From Gloeomargarita lithophora Alchichica-D10 (lineage in GTDB: Bacteria; Cyanobacteriota; Cyanobacteriia; Gloeomargaritales; Gloeomargaritaceae): DNA of 64,000 nucleotides. The DNA lies in the NCBI RefSeq assembly GCF_001870225.1, contig NZ_CP017675.1, positions 1,517,953 to 1,581,952 of the forward strand, given 5' to 3'. Position 1 is the stretch's first letter. Each line of letters begins with the position of its first letter. Under the pieces are notes generated by a model. The model had not been told where the DNA came from. It ran no database searches and saw only the letters and a program-made list of their open reading frames with translations. Position numbers and translations under genes: made by a program. Positions 9,099 through 17,735 of this stretch are shown in pieces.

Positions 9099-9263
9099 GT
9101 GCCACTTTATGAGCGGGATTTTTATGCCTGGACGCAAAAACAGGCGGATTTGTTGAGGTCGGGGCAGTTGGCGCAACTCGATATTGCCAATGTGACCTGG
9201 GCTACCAAGTCCCTTGGTTCTCCGGCGGGGGCTGGGTACAATCGGGGCAGGATGCGGGGGTAG
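9099..9263 (+). pseudogene. DUF29-family protein remnant
   Basis: A 54-codon frame starting at GTG 9099 begins PLYERDFYAWTQKQADLLRSG, which is the conserved N-terminus of DUF29 proteins (about 140-150 residues, common in cyanobacteria, function unknown). After LAQLDIAN the similarity stops and the frame ends at 9263, so roughly two thirds of the domain is missing. The stop overlaps the GTG codon just before the comEC ATG. It sits directly after a mobile element. It reads as a decayed gene, though a very short real peptide cannot be excluded. Confidence 0.55.
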
Positions 9264-9265
9264 TG

Positions 9266-11530
9266 ATGGGCAAGCGGTTTAATGCGGCAGTGGTAGTGGT
9301 GCTCAGTTCGGCCTGGGTGTTGGGTTTGCTGGCGGCACTGGTGCCCTATCGCCTGGGGGGAATTTCCCTGGGGGGGGTGGCTCTGGCGGGGTTGGCGGGG
9401 GTGTTGGCGGGGGTTGCTCTGCGTTTGCCCCGGTTGCGCCGCTGGGGTTTGGGGTGGTGGGTGTGGCTGATGGCGGGTTTGATTGTGGTGGCGGCGGGAT
9501 TTTATTTGCAATGGCGTACTCCCCAACCGGGTCCCCAGGATATTAGCCGCAAAGCCCCGGAATTTGATGTGGTGGTGACGGGCAAAGCGTTGAATTTGCC
9601 CCGCTTGAACTCTAGTGGTAAACGGCGGTTTTTCCTAGAAACCCAACAGATTGAACTGGGGGAGGCTCCCTATACCCGCACGGAGCGGGTGACGGGCAAT
9701 CTGTATGTGACGGTGGCTCCAGAGCAGGCGGAAGGGGTAACGCCGGGGCGCCAGGTATCGGTAAAAGGGGATATTTATCTGCCGGTGACGGCGGCGTTTC
9801 GGGGGGGGTTTGATTTCAAAAATTATTTAGCGCAAAATAACACCTTTGCGGGTCTGCGGGGGGAAGAAGTTTATTTCACTGACCCAACGGGGACGGGCAC
9901 CTGGGGCTTTTGGCAACTGCGGCAACGGATTGTGGCGGTGCATCGCCAAGCTCTGGGGGAACAACGGGGGCCGTTGGTGAGTGCGATGGTGGTGGGGGCA
10001 CGGGTGGTGGATTTGGATGCCAGCTTACGCACGGCTTTTACTCGGGCGGGGTTGGCGCATACGATTGCCGCTTCCGGGTTCCACGTGTCGTTGCTGTTGG
10101 GGACGGTGCTGGCCTTGACCAATCGCCTGGGACTGCGGACGCAAATGCTGGCGGGGTTGGGGGCACTGGGGTTGTTTGTGATGCTGGCGGGTTTTGAGGC
10201 GGGGGTGGCGCGGGCTTCTTTGATGGGATCGGTGGGGCTGTGGGGGTTGGTGCAAACCGGGGAGGGGGATGTGACGGGCAAACGCCAGCCCCTGCATTTA
10301 CTCCTGTTGGTGGCAGCGGTACTGTTGCTGTACAACCCCACTTGGATTGGCACGTTAGGGTTCCAGTTTAGTTTTTTGGCGACCTTGGGATTGATGCTCT
10401 TGGCCAACCCGATTGCCCAAAGTTTGACGTTTTTACCCCCGGCGTTGGCGGAATTGATTGCGGTGCCGACGGCGGCTTACCTGTGGACATTGCCCCTGCA
10501 ATTGTACAGCTTTGGCTTGATCAATACCTATGCCATTTTGCTGAATGCGGTGGCGGCTCCTTTGATCACGGTGCTGACCTTGGGGGGGATGGTGACGGCG
10601 GTGATCGGGCTGATTCAGTTCCAGGCGGGGGTGGGGGTGGCGGCGTTGTTGACCTATCCGTTGGATTTTTTGTTGGCCATTGTCGCCTGGACGAATCAAC
10701 TGCCGTTTAATTCCCTGGCGGCGGGGAAGATTACCGCCGGGCAGATGGTGTTGATCTATGTGCTGTTGGGGCTGGTCTGTTCCGGGTGGGACTGGTGGCG
10801 CCGCCGCTGGCTGTGGGTGAGTTTATTTGCGGTGACAACGGTGTTGATTCCCCTGGTGTATGGACAGGCGACGCGGCTCCAGCTCACCGTATTAGAGACG
10901 GGGAAAATTCCGGTGATGGTGTTGGAAAATCGGGGCAAAATTGGGGTCATCAATGCGGGGGATGAAAAAACGGTAAAATTCACGCTCCTGCCGTTTTTAC
11001 AACTGCAAGGGGTCAATCAAATTGATGTGGGGATTGCCCTGCCCGGGGTGCCCAACGAGGGCTGGACAAACTTGAATGCAGTAATGCCTCTGCGACAATT
11101 TTATGGGGAACTGCCCAAAACGCCGTTAGCCAAAATCACGCCCCAACCCCTTGATGCCCTCCAAAATGTGTCCCTGGGGGAAATGAATTTAACGATCAGC
11201 AATACCAAACCCACCCTATTGCGGGTGAGCGCCGGGAATGAAAGTTTGGTCTGGGTGCCGGAGAGCAGTTTTGCCGAGCAGGATGCCCTGGTCACACAGG
11301 GGTTACTCCCGGCCAATGTGCTGTGGTGGAGCGGTGGCACCCTGGGGAATCGTTTGCTCCAAACCCTGCAACCCTACGGGGCGATTGCCTCCAATTTTCG
11401 GGTAAAAAAAGGGGACATGGGGCGGCTGGAGCGACTGCAAATTTCTACTTTTGTTACCGGGCAGGCGGGGGCGGTGCAATGGCGACCGAGGCGGGGCTTT
11501 GCCGGGGGACGGCAGGAATCAGCCGGTTGA
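9266..11530 (+). CDS. comEC: ComEC/Rec2-like DNA-uptake channel protein
   Basis: A protein of about 754 residues related to ComEC, the inner-membrane channel that brings single-stranded DNA into naturally competent cells. There are N-terminal membrane helices (residues about 8-80), an OB-like soluble part (about 95-195), and the multi-helix competence domain (about 230-510) with the family hallmark GLAHTIAASGFHVSLL. The C-terminal part (about 530-750) sits where the metallo-beta-lactamase domain should be, but has no HxHxDH zinc motif, so it is degenerate. The start is the ATG at 9266; a GTG lies one codon upstream. The 3' end overlaps the convergent nuclease gene by 12 bases. Confidence 0.85.
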   Translation: MGKRFNAAVVVVLSSAWVLGLLAALVPYRLGGISLGGVALAGLAGVLAGVALRLPRLRRWGLGWWVWLMAGLIVVAAGFYLQWRTPQPGPQDISRKAPEFDVVVTGKALNLPRLNSSGKRRFFLETQQIELGEAPYTRTERVTGNLYVTVAPEQAEGVTPGRQVSVKGDIYLPVTAAFRGGFDFKNYLAQNNTFAGLRGEEVYFTDPTGTGTWGFWQLRQRIVAVHRQALGEQRGPLVSAMVVGARVVDLDASLRTAFTRAGLAHTIAASGFHVSLLLGTVLALTNRLGLRTQMLAGLGALGLFVMLAGFEAGVARASLMGSVGLWGLVQTGEGDVTGKRQPLHLLLLVAAVLLLYNPTWIGTLGFQFSFLATLGLMLLANPIAQSLTFLPPALAELIAVPTAAYLWTLPLQLYSFGLINTYAILLNAVAAPLITVLTLGGMVTAVIGLIQFQAGVGVAALLTYPLDFLLAIVAWTNQLPFNSLAAGKITAGQMVLIYVLLGLVCSGWDWWRRRWLWVSLFAVTTVLIPLVYGQATRLQLTVLETGKIPVMVLENRGKIGVINAGDEKTVKFTLLPFLQLQGVNQIDVGIALPGVPNEGWTNLNAVMPLRQFYGELPKTPLAKITPQPLDALQNVSLGEMNLTISNTKPTLLRVSAGNESLVWVPESSFAEQDALVTQGLLPANVLWWSGGTLGNRLLQTLQPYGAIASNFRVKKGDMGRLERLQISTFVTGQAGAVQWRPRRGFAGGRQESAG

Positions 11531-12949
11531 GCGGCTCACGGCGGGGGTGGCCTGCTGATGCCGCATAAAATCCACCAGCCAGCAGTACAGGTGATAGGTG
11601 GCATAACAATCGTCCTGGTTATAACGTTGTAATGCCTGGAGATAGCTGTGGTCTTGGGTTTGCAGCCATTGGTTATACCACTGGGTACATTGCGCCCCAT
11701 CGGCACGGGGATGTTGCCAGCCAAACCCCAACCAACGGGCAATCGCCTTGAGGGTATAGTTTTCCACCGGCAGTACCACCGAGCGCACCAAACGGGTATG
11801 CAAATCCACACACCGCTGGCGAATGGTCTGGATGCGGGCGGGTGTCGTGCCGTATTTCTGCCCCAACCGTTGGATCGTCTGGGGTTCAAAGGGGCAAAAA
11901 TGATAAATGGGAGCCTGGGGATGGCGTTCCAGCAAGGTTAATAATTCCTGCCAAATGCGCCCCTCCTGGCTCACCTGCTCCGCCACTAGGGAATAGAATT
12001 TTTGTTCCTGGGGGGTGACCAGTAACACCCCATGTAAATACACACAATCCAAATAGGGGTCGGCTTCAATATCAAAAAAGTAACCAACCTGCGCCTGGGG
12101 CAAGCGGGAAATCGGTGCCACCGCCAGGGCTTTTTGCTGGGCAATCGCCTGGGCTTGGCGGACAAGTTTATTGCTGGTATTCACCCCCAAACTGGTGCGG
12201 TTGTAGATGAGCAGGGGGTCGGCCTGCGCCAGGTCATCAATCCGGTTAAAGCCCAGGTTTTGCAATTCTTCATAACGCTTCAGGGTAACCCCAGGCACCA
12301 AACTCAGGTGATGCTTTTGTTTGGCAACAGTACTGCAATAATCCAGCCAGGGACAGAGTTGACAGCGACTGCGGCTGATAAATACCTCCGGGGCATCTTT
12401 TTGTTTGAGGGTGTCCAGACAGGCGGCCAGCATCTGGTGCATGGGGGGCAGGGCTTGTTCCAGATTGACCCGCAAAAACCGCGGCCCCGGCAGCGCCAAT
12501 TCCCCCCAGCGAGGCCAGACCTCCTGCATCTGCGCCAGCAACCAACTGTGAAACGCCGCCACCGCCTGGTATTCCGGTTTGGGTCGTTGTCCCAGGCGAA
12601 TTTCCAAGGGACGATAGTGCCAGTCCCCCCAGCGAGAAGTGCCGGGTTCACGAATCAGTAAATCCGGGCGACCCACCAGCACGGCGGCGGGGGTAATAAC
12701 TTGCAGTACGCCCTGGTGAATGGCCGGCACCCCCTGGCGCATCATTTCGCAGGTGGCCTGGAAGCCGGTGTCCCAGTCGGGGGGCTGATAATGGGGACAT
12801 TGCCCCGGCCAACGGCTGGTGACCTGCTCCCGATGGCGGGAACGTTCCGGTTGGGGGACAACCGCCTGGCGATGGTCGAGAAAACTGCGCCGGGAACAGC
12901 GATGATAATAAAATAGGTGTTCGGTGACCAGCACCGGCTTGGCACTCAT
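11519..12949 (-). CDS. TM0106-family RecB-like nuclease with RNase-H-fold domain
   Basis: A 476-residue protein of the TM0106 family. The N-terminal half resembles a PD-(D/E)XK nuclease: GRPDLLI (D96) and PLEIRLG (E116), with Arg118 where the motif usually has Lys. Cysteines at 18 (HRCSRRSFLD) and in CQLCPWLDYC could hold an iron-sulfur cluster as in Cas4/AddB-like nucleases. The C-terminal half starts YFFDIEADP and looks like a DnaQ/RNase-H-like exonuclease domain, ending with QRYNQDDCYATYHLYCWL. I chose the ATG at 12949 (MSAKPVLVTEHLFYYH). It is likely involved in DNA repair or processing; the exact substrate is unknown. Confidence 0.82.
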   Translation of the reverse strand: MSAKPVLVTEHLFYYHRCSRRSFLDHRQAVVPQPERSRHREQVTSRWPGQCPHYQPPDWDTGFQATCEMMRQGVPAIHQGVLQVITPAAVLVGRPDLLIREPGTSRWGDWHYRPLEIRLGQRPKPEYQAVAAFHSWLLAQMQEVWPRWGELALPGPRFLRVNLEQALPPMHQMLAACLDTLKQKDAPEVFISRSRCQLCPWLDYCSTVAKQKHHLSLVPGVTLKRYEELQNLGFNRIDDLAQADPLLIYNRTSLGVNTSNKLVRQAQAIAQQKALAVAPISRLPQAQVGYFFDIEADPYLDCVYLHGVLLVTPQEQKFYSLVAEQVSQEGRIWQELLTLLERHPQAPIYHFCPFEPQTIQRLGQKYGTTPARIQTIRQRCVDLHTRLVRSVVLPVENYTLKAIARWLGFGWQHPRADGAQCTQWYNQWLQTQDHSYLQALQRYNQDDCYATYHLYCWLVDFMRHQQATPAVSRSTG

Positions 12950-13129
12950 GCCCGTCCCCCTATGATAGAGAAGGGGAACGATTTTTGCTTCAATAGTAAA
13001 AGAGTTCTGGTAATCATGCCCCACCCACGGTTTATTTTTGGTTTATTTTGTTCACATTCTTTCTGTACGAACTGTAGCATAAGGTCTTGCCAATTCGTTT
13101 ACATTGTTTGACAGGAGTGTTGTTGATCC

Positions 13130-13861
13130 GTGGAAAAGTCCACCCCCGAAATCCTGGTTGCCCTGCGCCATTCTCCCCTATTTGAGGGTTGGTCAAGCAC
13201 GGCTCTGGAACGGATGAGTCAACGGTTATTCCTGGCGCACCATGAGCCGGACAAGTTGCTGATCATGGAAGAAGACGGGGGTGGTACGGTGTACTTCATC
13301 ATCGAGGGCTGGGTAAAAATCCGTACCCACAACCGGGAGGGTCGGGAGATTACCCTCAATATCCTGGGGCCGGGGGAAATTTTTGGGGAAATGGCGGCGT
13401 TGGCGGCTTCGGCTCGTTCCTGTGATGTATTGAGCGTCACCCATTTGGTTTTGGGCAGTTTATCCGCCCGGGAATTTATGAATGTGGTGCAGACGGAGCC
13501 GTTGATGGGGTTGCGGTTGTCCCAGTTGATGGCACGGCGACTGCGGCAGTTGAACCGCCGACTGCGGGTGCGGGAGTCGGACAGTGTGGCCAGGGTGGTG
13601 GATGTGCTGTTGTTTCTCGCCGAAGGGCAGGGGCGTACCAGTGCCCAGGGGATTGAAATTCCCAACTTGCCGCACCGGGAGTTGGGCAGTCTGAGCGGCC
13701 TGACCCGGGAAACCGTCACCCGGGTATTACGCAAGTTGGAGCAGGAGGGGATGATCGAGCGGCTGACCGGGAAAACCGCCCGCCGGGATGAGGAAGGCAG
13801 CAATACCCGCGGCTTGATCCGGGTGCCGAATTTAGCGCAGTTGGAATCATTGTTGGGTTAG
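13130..13861 (+). CDS. Crp/Fnr-family transcription regulator (SYCRP-like)
   Basis: A 243-residue regulator with an N-terminal cyclic-nucleotide-binding-type beta-barrel (about 15-135; VYFIIEGWVKIRTHNREG, LGPGEIFGEMAAL), a long dimerisation helix (about 140-165) and a C-terminal helix-turn-helix (ELGSLSGLTRETVTRVLRKLE, about 182-203). It resembles the cAMP-receptor-like SYCRP group more than NtcA in its N-terminus. Whether it binds cAMP cannot be decided by eye. The start is a GTG at 13130; no closer ATG fits. It is transcribed alone, with a hairpin 15 bases after the stop. Confidence 0.85.
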   Translation: MEKSTPEILVALRHSPLFEGWSSTALERMSQRLFLAHHEPDKLLIMEEDGGGTVYFIIEGWVKIRTHNREGREITLNILGPGEIFGEMAALAASARSCDVLSVTHLVLGSLSAREFMNVVQTEPLMGLRLSQLMARRLRQLNRRLRVRESDSVARVVDVLLFLAEGQGRTSAQGIEIPNLPHRELGSLSGLTRETVTRVLRKLEQEGMIERLTGKTARRDEEGSNTRGLIRVPNLAQLESLLG

Positions 13862-13872
13862 GGTTGCAGGGC

Positions 13873-13920
13873 AAAAAAAAGGCCGGTAATGGCTCTACCA
13901 CTCCGGCTTTGCGTCTGTCC
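13873..13920. terminator. Hairpin terminator between convergent genes
   Basis: An imperfect stem (AGCCGGAGTGG pairing with CCATTACCGGCC on the minus strand) is followed on that strand by eight T residues. It lies between the Crp-like gene and the convergent methyltransferase gene. The T-run suits termination of the minus-strand transcript, and the stem may serve both. Confidence 0.6.
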
Positions 13921-13996
13921 TCAATCCTCTATGGGGGTTTAGACTGGCGGGGGTAGGGTTAGGTTCAATGGGGGTTCATTGGGGTGGGTTCGGTTC

Positions 13997-14836
13997 CTAA
14001 GGCAATTGCCACAGTTGCATTTCATAGCAGAGATGACGGTCAAAAATCTCCCGACAGGCCAAACCCTCGGCGACCAATTCCTTGGCCCAAGTGTTATAAG
14101 CCCAAACCAACAGGCGATGGATGGGCGGTACGGCGATCCCCAGCACTTCCCCAATGTAACTAAAGGTACTTACGCCAAAGGTCTGGAGATTTTCTAAACA
14201 GAGGTCTAAAGTCGGAGCCACCGCGGCAGAAATATCCTCGGCCTGCACCAGCTTAAAGCCCGCCTCAGCCAAGGCCACCGCCAGTTGACCGGCATGGTGA
14301 CAGTTGGAAAAAATTCCCTTTTGGTAATCAGCATCCTGGCGCAACATATCCGCCAACAGCAAATATCCCCCCGGAGTCAAACAACGCATGGCTGACCTGG
14401 CCAAATCCGTCCTGTCCATATATTGACTGCTCTCACTCATCAACACCAAATCGTAGGTGCGACTGGGGCGAAAACTTTGAAATTCGCTCAGATAAAAGCC
14501 AGCCCGACCCGCCGTGGCCTCTAAAAATTTTTGTTTCTGGCCAGGGTCAGGGGCAAGACCATCGGTTTGATAGCCCAGTTCCAAAAGTTTAACCGCATTC
14601 CCACCAATGCCACAGCCCACATCCAAAATTTGCTGCACCGCCGCCGGAATCATCCCGATTAATTTTTGGGCATAGTCGGCCTGGGCTTGCCGAAACCGAG
14701 CCAGGGTTAAATCGTCCGCCGATTGGGGTAAGGGTTGCCAATAGCCATAATGCAAATAGCTGGATTTGGTTAAAGCCAAATAGTAGGCCAGAGCCGCATT
14801 TTGGTAACGGGTTGTCGGAGATAATTTAGTACGCAT
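13997..14836 (-). CDS. SAM-dependent methyltransferase (class I)
   Basis: A 279-residue class-I methyltransferase. Motif I is ILDVGCGIGGNAVKLLELG, followed by the acidic post-I strand region and the motif IV region YDLVLMSESSQYM. CLTPGGYLLLADML is the usual post-motif block. The N-terminus (NAALAYYLALTKSSYLHYGYW) resembles small-molecule methyltransferases of the tocopherol/ubiquinone type, and a C-terminal helical extension follows the Rossmann core. The substrate is unknown. The ATG at 14836 is the only reasonable start. It stands alone, with a MITE cluster just upstream (14911 on). Confidence 0.85.
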   Translation of the reverse strand: MRTKLSPTTRYQNAALAYYLALTKSSYLHYGYWQPLPQSADDLTLARFRQAQADYAQKLIGMIPAAVQQILDVGCGIGGNAVKLLELGYQTDGLAPDPGQKQKFLEATAGRAGFYLSEFQSFRPSRTYDLVLMSESSQYMDRTDLARSAMRCLTPGGYLLLADMLRQDADYQKGIFSNCHHAGQLAVALAEAGFKLVQAEDISAAVAPTLDLCLENLQTFGVSTFSYIGEVLGIAVPPIHRLLVWAYNTWAKELVAEGLACREIFDRHLCYEMQLWQLP

Positions 14837-14912
14837 ACGCCTATCTTAGGTGATGCCCCCCACCCGTAGTATTAAGTCTTTATAACAAAAATCAACAACA
14901 ATAAAAGATATA

Positions 14913-15032
14913 TAGCAATCCCACTCGATTAACGAACAAATATTCAGAAGAACCAAGTACGGGGGGTGCCCCCCTGCGACCGCTATTCTCATAGCGTTAG
15001 CGTGGCGTAGCCATACCCAATTAGGATTGCTA
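14913..15032. mobile_element. TATAGCAATCC-class MITE with TA target duplication
   Basis: A 120-bp element bounded by perfect inverted ends TAGCAATCC and GGATTGCTA, flanked by TA on both sides (14911-14912, 15033-15034). The body carries AACGAACAAATATTCAGAAG, AGAACCAAGTACGGGG and the shared core GTGCCCCCCTGCGACCGC. TA duplication is the pattern of IS630/Tc1-mariner elements. It has no coding capacity. It directly abuts a partial element of another class at its right end. Confidence 0.85.
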
Positions 15033-15110
15033 TAGCTAAGTAGGGTAAGGTTGTCGCCTCAAGATTCTGGGAAATGCGGGGCTACGCCCTGCGACCGCTA
15101 ATTGTCAATC
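15033..15110. mobile_element. Partial TATAGCTAAG-class element abutting aroA
   Basis: From TATAGCTAAG at 15031 the sequence follows the complete copy at 60673 (GTAAGGTTGTCGYCTCAAGATT, then GCGGGG...GCCCTGCGACC, then TGTCAA), but the right inverted repeat is absent. Similarity ends at the aroA stop codon at 15110-15112. It appears to have inserted at the terminal TA of the neighbouring TATAGCAATCC element and later lost its end. Confidence 0.65.
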
Positions 15111-16435
15111 TAGGGGCTGGGTTGACACAGTTGTTGGAGGGTTTGCCAAAACTGGGGATAGGAAATTTGCACACACCCCCCAGGCGAGAGGTAAGACGCA
15201 CCCTGGGCATTGAGGGCGGCAATCGCCAGCGCCATGGCAATCCGGTGGTCATCGTAGGTGTGCAATTCGGTGCCCACGAGGGGTTGTTGGCTGCCGTGAA
15301 TGGTCAAGCCATCCGGGTATTCTTCTACCCTAGCCCCCAAACGGGTGAGTTGGGTGGCCATCGCCGTTAAACGGTCGCTCTCTTTTACCCGCAATTCAGC
15401 AGCATCCCGGATCACGGTTTTCCCCTGGGCAAAGGCCGCCGCTACGGTGAGAATCGGAATTTCATCAATCAATCGGGGAATCAACGCCCCCCCCACCGCC
15501 ACCCCTTCTAGGGCACTGTGCTGTACCTGAATATCCGCCAGGGGTTCCCCCGCCACCAGCCGTTGGTTGTGGCAGGTGATCCGGGCACCCATCGCTTCGA
15601 GGACTTCTAAAATGCCAGTGCGACTGGGATTGACCCCCACATTAGTTAGCATAATATCCGCACCGGGAGTAATCGCCCCCGCCACCAACCAAAAGGCCGC
15701 CGAACTCATATCCCCCGGTACCACCACCGTTTGTCCCCGCAGTTGGGCGCCGCCCTGGAGTTGCACGGTGCCGTTTTTCCAGGTAATTTGCGCCCCAAAT
15801 GCCCGCAACATCCGTTCGGTATGATCCCGCGAGGGTGCCGGTTCCTGCACCTGGGTCATGCCCTCACAACCCAACCCCGCCAGCAAAATAGCTGATTTTA
15901 CCTGCGCCGAAGCGATGGGACTATCGTAGGCAATGGGTTGCAGTAATTGCCCTTGCACCGCCAGGGGTGCCCGGGTGCCGCCTTTGCGTCCCCAAATCTG
16001 CGCCCCCATCTGGCTCAAGGGGGTAATTACCCGTTGCATGGGTCGCCCCCGCAGGGAATCATCCCCGGTCAAGCTAAAAAATTGCCCCGCCCGCCCCGCC
16101 AGCAGACCCAACAGCAAGCGCATGGTAGTACCAGAGTTGCCGCAATCCAAGACCTGCTGGGGTTCTTGCCATTCCCCCGGCTGTACCCGCACTTCCCCAT
16201 CCGTGAGGGGCGTAATGTCATGCCCCAAATCCCGCAAACACTGCGCCGTACTTTGGGGGTCAGCACTGGGTAAAATTCCCGTAATGGTCGTGGTTCCCTG
16301 CGCCAAACAACCAAAAATCAACGCCCGATGGGAAATGGATTTATCCCCCGGCACGGCCACGATTCCCCGTAAGGTCAGGTTGGGGGGCGGGGTAATGTGA
16401 ACCCCCGCTGGGGTGAGCTGGATCGGCGGTGACAT
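15110..16435 (-). CDS. aroA: 3-phosphoshikimate 1-carboxyvinyltransferase (EPSP synthase)
   Basis: A 441-residue enzyme of the shikimate pathway that joins PEP to shikimate-3-phosphate on the way to chorismate and aromatic amino acids. Clear motifs are [18 protein letters not shown] near the N-terminus, [19 protein letters not shown] (PEP and glyphosate site), [32 protein letters not shown] and [12 protein letters not shown] place the start at ATG 16435 (MSPPIQL); the longer frame to 16525 would run into the upstream gene. It follows the small membrane-protein gene by 13 bases, and upp lies further upstream on the same strand. A mobile-element fragment touches its stop codon. Confidence 0.96.
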   Translation of the reverse strand: MSPPIQLTPAGVHITPPPNLTLRGIVAVPGDKSISHRALIFGCLAQGTTTITGILPSADPQSTAQCLRDLGHDITPLTDGEVRVQPGEWQEPQQVLDCGNSGTTMRLLLGLLAGRAGQFFSLTGDDSLRGRPMQRVITPLSQMGAQIWGRKGGTRAPLAVQGQLLQPIAYDSPIASAQVKSAILLAGLGCEGMTQVQEPAPSRDHTERMLRAFGAQITWKNGTVQLQGGAQLRGQTVVVPGDMSSAAFWLVAGAITPGADIMLTNVGVNPSRTGILEVLEAMGARITCHNQRLVAGEPLADIQVQHSALEGVAVGGALIPRLIDEIPILTVAAAFAQGKTVIRDAAELRVKESDRLTAMATQLTRLGARVEEYPDGLTIHGSQQPLVGTELHTYDDHRIAMALAIAALNAQGASYLSPGGCVQISYPQFWQTLQQLCQPSP

Positions 16436-16448
16436 TAGCGCATGAGAC

Positions 16449-16718
16449 TTAAGAAGGTTCGGCAACCGGTTCGGGGGTGGGTTCCGCTTCCCCGGCCTGC
16501 GCCAGTTGATCCCGTACCTGGTCAATGGTTTCGTTGAGTTGGCTAATTTTTTCTTCCAGGTTTTGCCGTAGGTTGCCCCCCCCGGATTTAACCGCCTTGG
16601 GACGAGATTCCCCGGTCAGCCGATTGGCAATAATTACCCCCAACACCCCGCCAATCACCCCGCCCAGGAGGGTGCCCACCAGCAAACCTTTGCCAAATCC
16701 ATCCCCACGGGGTTCCAT
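16449..16718 (-). CDS. Small YtxH-like membrane protein
   Basis: An 89-residue protein with a glycine-rich membrane segment ([20 protein letters not shown], about residues 10-29), a basic stretch, a predicted coiled coil ([20 protein letters not shown]) and a Pro/Glu tail. A short glycine-zipper-like anchor plus coiled coil resembles YtxH-domain proteins of unknown role. I chose the ATG at 16718 ([11 protein letters not shown]) over the longer frame, which would overlap upp. It lies between upp and aroA in a likely three-gene operon. Confidence 0.65.
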   Translation of the reverse strand: MEPRGDGFGKGLLVGTLLGGVIGGVLGVIIANRLTGESRPKAVKSGGGNLRQNLEEKISQLNETIDQVRDQLAQAGEAEPTPEPVAEPS

Positions 16719-16746
16719 GCCATCGCCTCCCAACGCTGGTACCAGT

Positions 16747-17460
16747 TTACATGGTTCCGAAACTCCGGTCACCCGCATCCCCCAACCCCGGCACAATAAA
16801 ACCGACTTCATTCAAAGTTTCGTCAATCCCGGCGGTATAAATCTGCACCTGGGGGTAATGGCGGGTAATTTTTTGCAAAGCGGGGGGAGCGGCAATCACC
16901 GCCACCACCCGAATATAGGCCGGTTGTGCCCCCCGTGATACCAGAGCCTCTAAAGCCGCCATCAGCGTACCCCCGGTGGCCAACATGGGGTCAAGCACCA
17001 GCACCCGGGTGTCGGGATCAAGTTGGGCGGGTAGTTTATTCAAATAAATCGTGGGTTCCAGGGTGGCTTCATCCCGCACCACGCCGAAGTGATAGACCCG
17101 CGCCAGGGGTAATAAATTCTGGCTCCCCTCCAATAGCGTCAATCCCGCCCGCAAAATCGGCACCAACACCACCGGCACCATCGGGTCAATAAAGGTGGCT
17201 GTCGCCGCCGCCAAGGGTGTTTCCACCGTGGTCGCCGTCAAGGGCAACCAATCCCGGCGCACCGCCTCGTAGGTCAACCAGCGCCCCAATTCCCCCAGGG
17301 CAGGGCGAAACAATGCCCCCGGCGTATGGCGATCCCGTACCACCCCCAACCAATGCTGAATCAGGGGATGGGGCGGCACATAAACCGTAGCTTGCAGGGT
17401 CACAATGTTAGGAGATACAGGGCTAAAATTATTATCCCCAAGTCCGGGACATCTGACCAT
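16747..17460 (-). CDS. upp: Uracil phosphoribosyltransferase
   Basis: A protein of about 237 residues that converts uracil and PRPP to UMP in pyrimidine salvage. The PRPP-binding loop is VLVLDPMLATGGTLMAALE, the uracil-binding C-terminus is YTAGIDETLNEVGFIVPGLGDAGDR, and VPILRAGLTLLEG is the conserved middle block. The start is uncertain: GTG 17463, ATG 17460, or a GTG at 17403 just before TLQATVYV, where many homologues begin. It heads a minus-strand run with the YtxH-like gene and aroA. Two tandem MITEs lie immediately upstream. Confidence 0.93.
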   Translation of the reverse strand: MVRCPGLGDNNFSPVSPNIVTLQATVYVPPHPLIQHWLGVVRDRHTPGALFRPALGELGRWLTYEAVRRDWLPLTATTVETPLAAATATFIDPMVPVVLVPILRAGLTLLEGSQNLLPLARVYHFGVVRDEATLEPTIYLNKLPAQLDPDTRVLVLDPMLATGGTLMAALEALVSRGAQPAYIRVVAVIAAPPALQKITRHYPQVQIYTAGIDETLNEVGFIVPGLGDAGDRSFGTM

Positions 17461-17492
17461 CACCGAGGTTTCCTAGAATTAAAAAAGCACTA

Positions 17493-17589
17493 TAGCAATA
17501 TGACACGATTTACGAACAGAAATTCCACAGAACCAAGGGCGGGGGCGGTGCCCCTGCGACCGCTATTCTAAACCCAATTAGGATTGCTA
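17493..17589. mobile_element. TATAGCAATCC-class MITE, tandem copy 1
   Basis: A 97-bp element starting TAGCAATATGACACGATT and ending GGATTGCTA, flanked by TA at 17491-17492 and 17590-17591. It is shorter than copy 2 because it lacks the segment CCTGCGTGGCGTAGCCATTTG. The core GGGGGCGGTGCCCCTGCGACC is intact. Confidence 0.85.
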
Positions 17590-17591
17590 TA

Positions 17592-17709
17592 TAGCAATCC
17601 CACCCGATAGCCTGCGTGGCGTAGCCATTTGGCGAACAAATATTCAGAAGAACCAAGTACGGGGGCGGTGCCCCTGCGACCGCTGTTCAAAATTGAATTA
17701 GGATTGCTA
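17592..17709. mobile_element. TATAGCAATCC-class MITE, tandem copy 2
   Basis: A 118-bp element with perfect inverted ends TAGCAATCC and GGATTGCTA, flanked by TA. Its left TA (17590-17591) is the same dinucleotide as the right TA of copy 1. It contains the GTGGCGTAGCCATT segment also seen at 15001 and 24301. It ends 26 bases upstream of the Uma2 gene and may carry or displace its promoter. Confidence 0.85.
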
Positions 17710-17735
17710 TAATCCCCAACGCTCAAGGTAAAACC

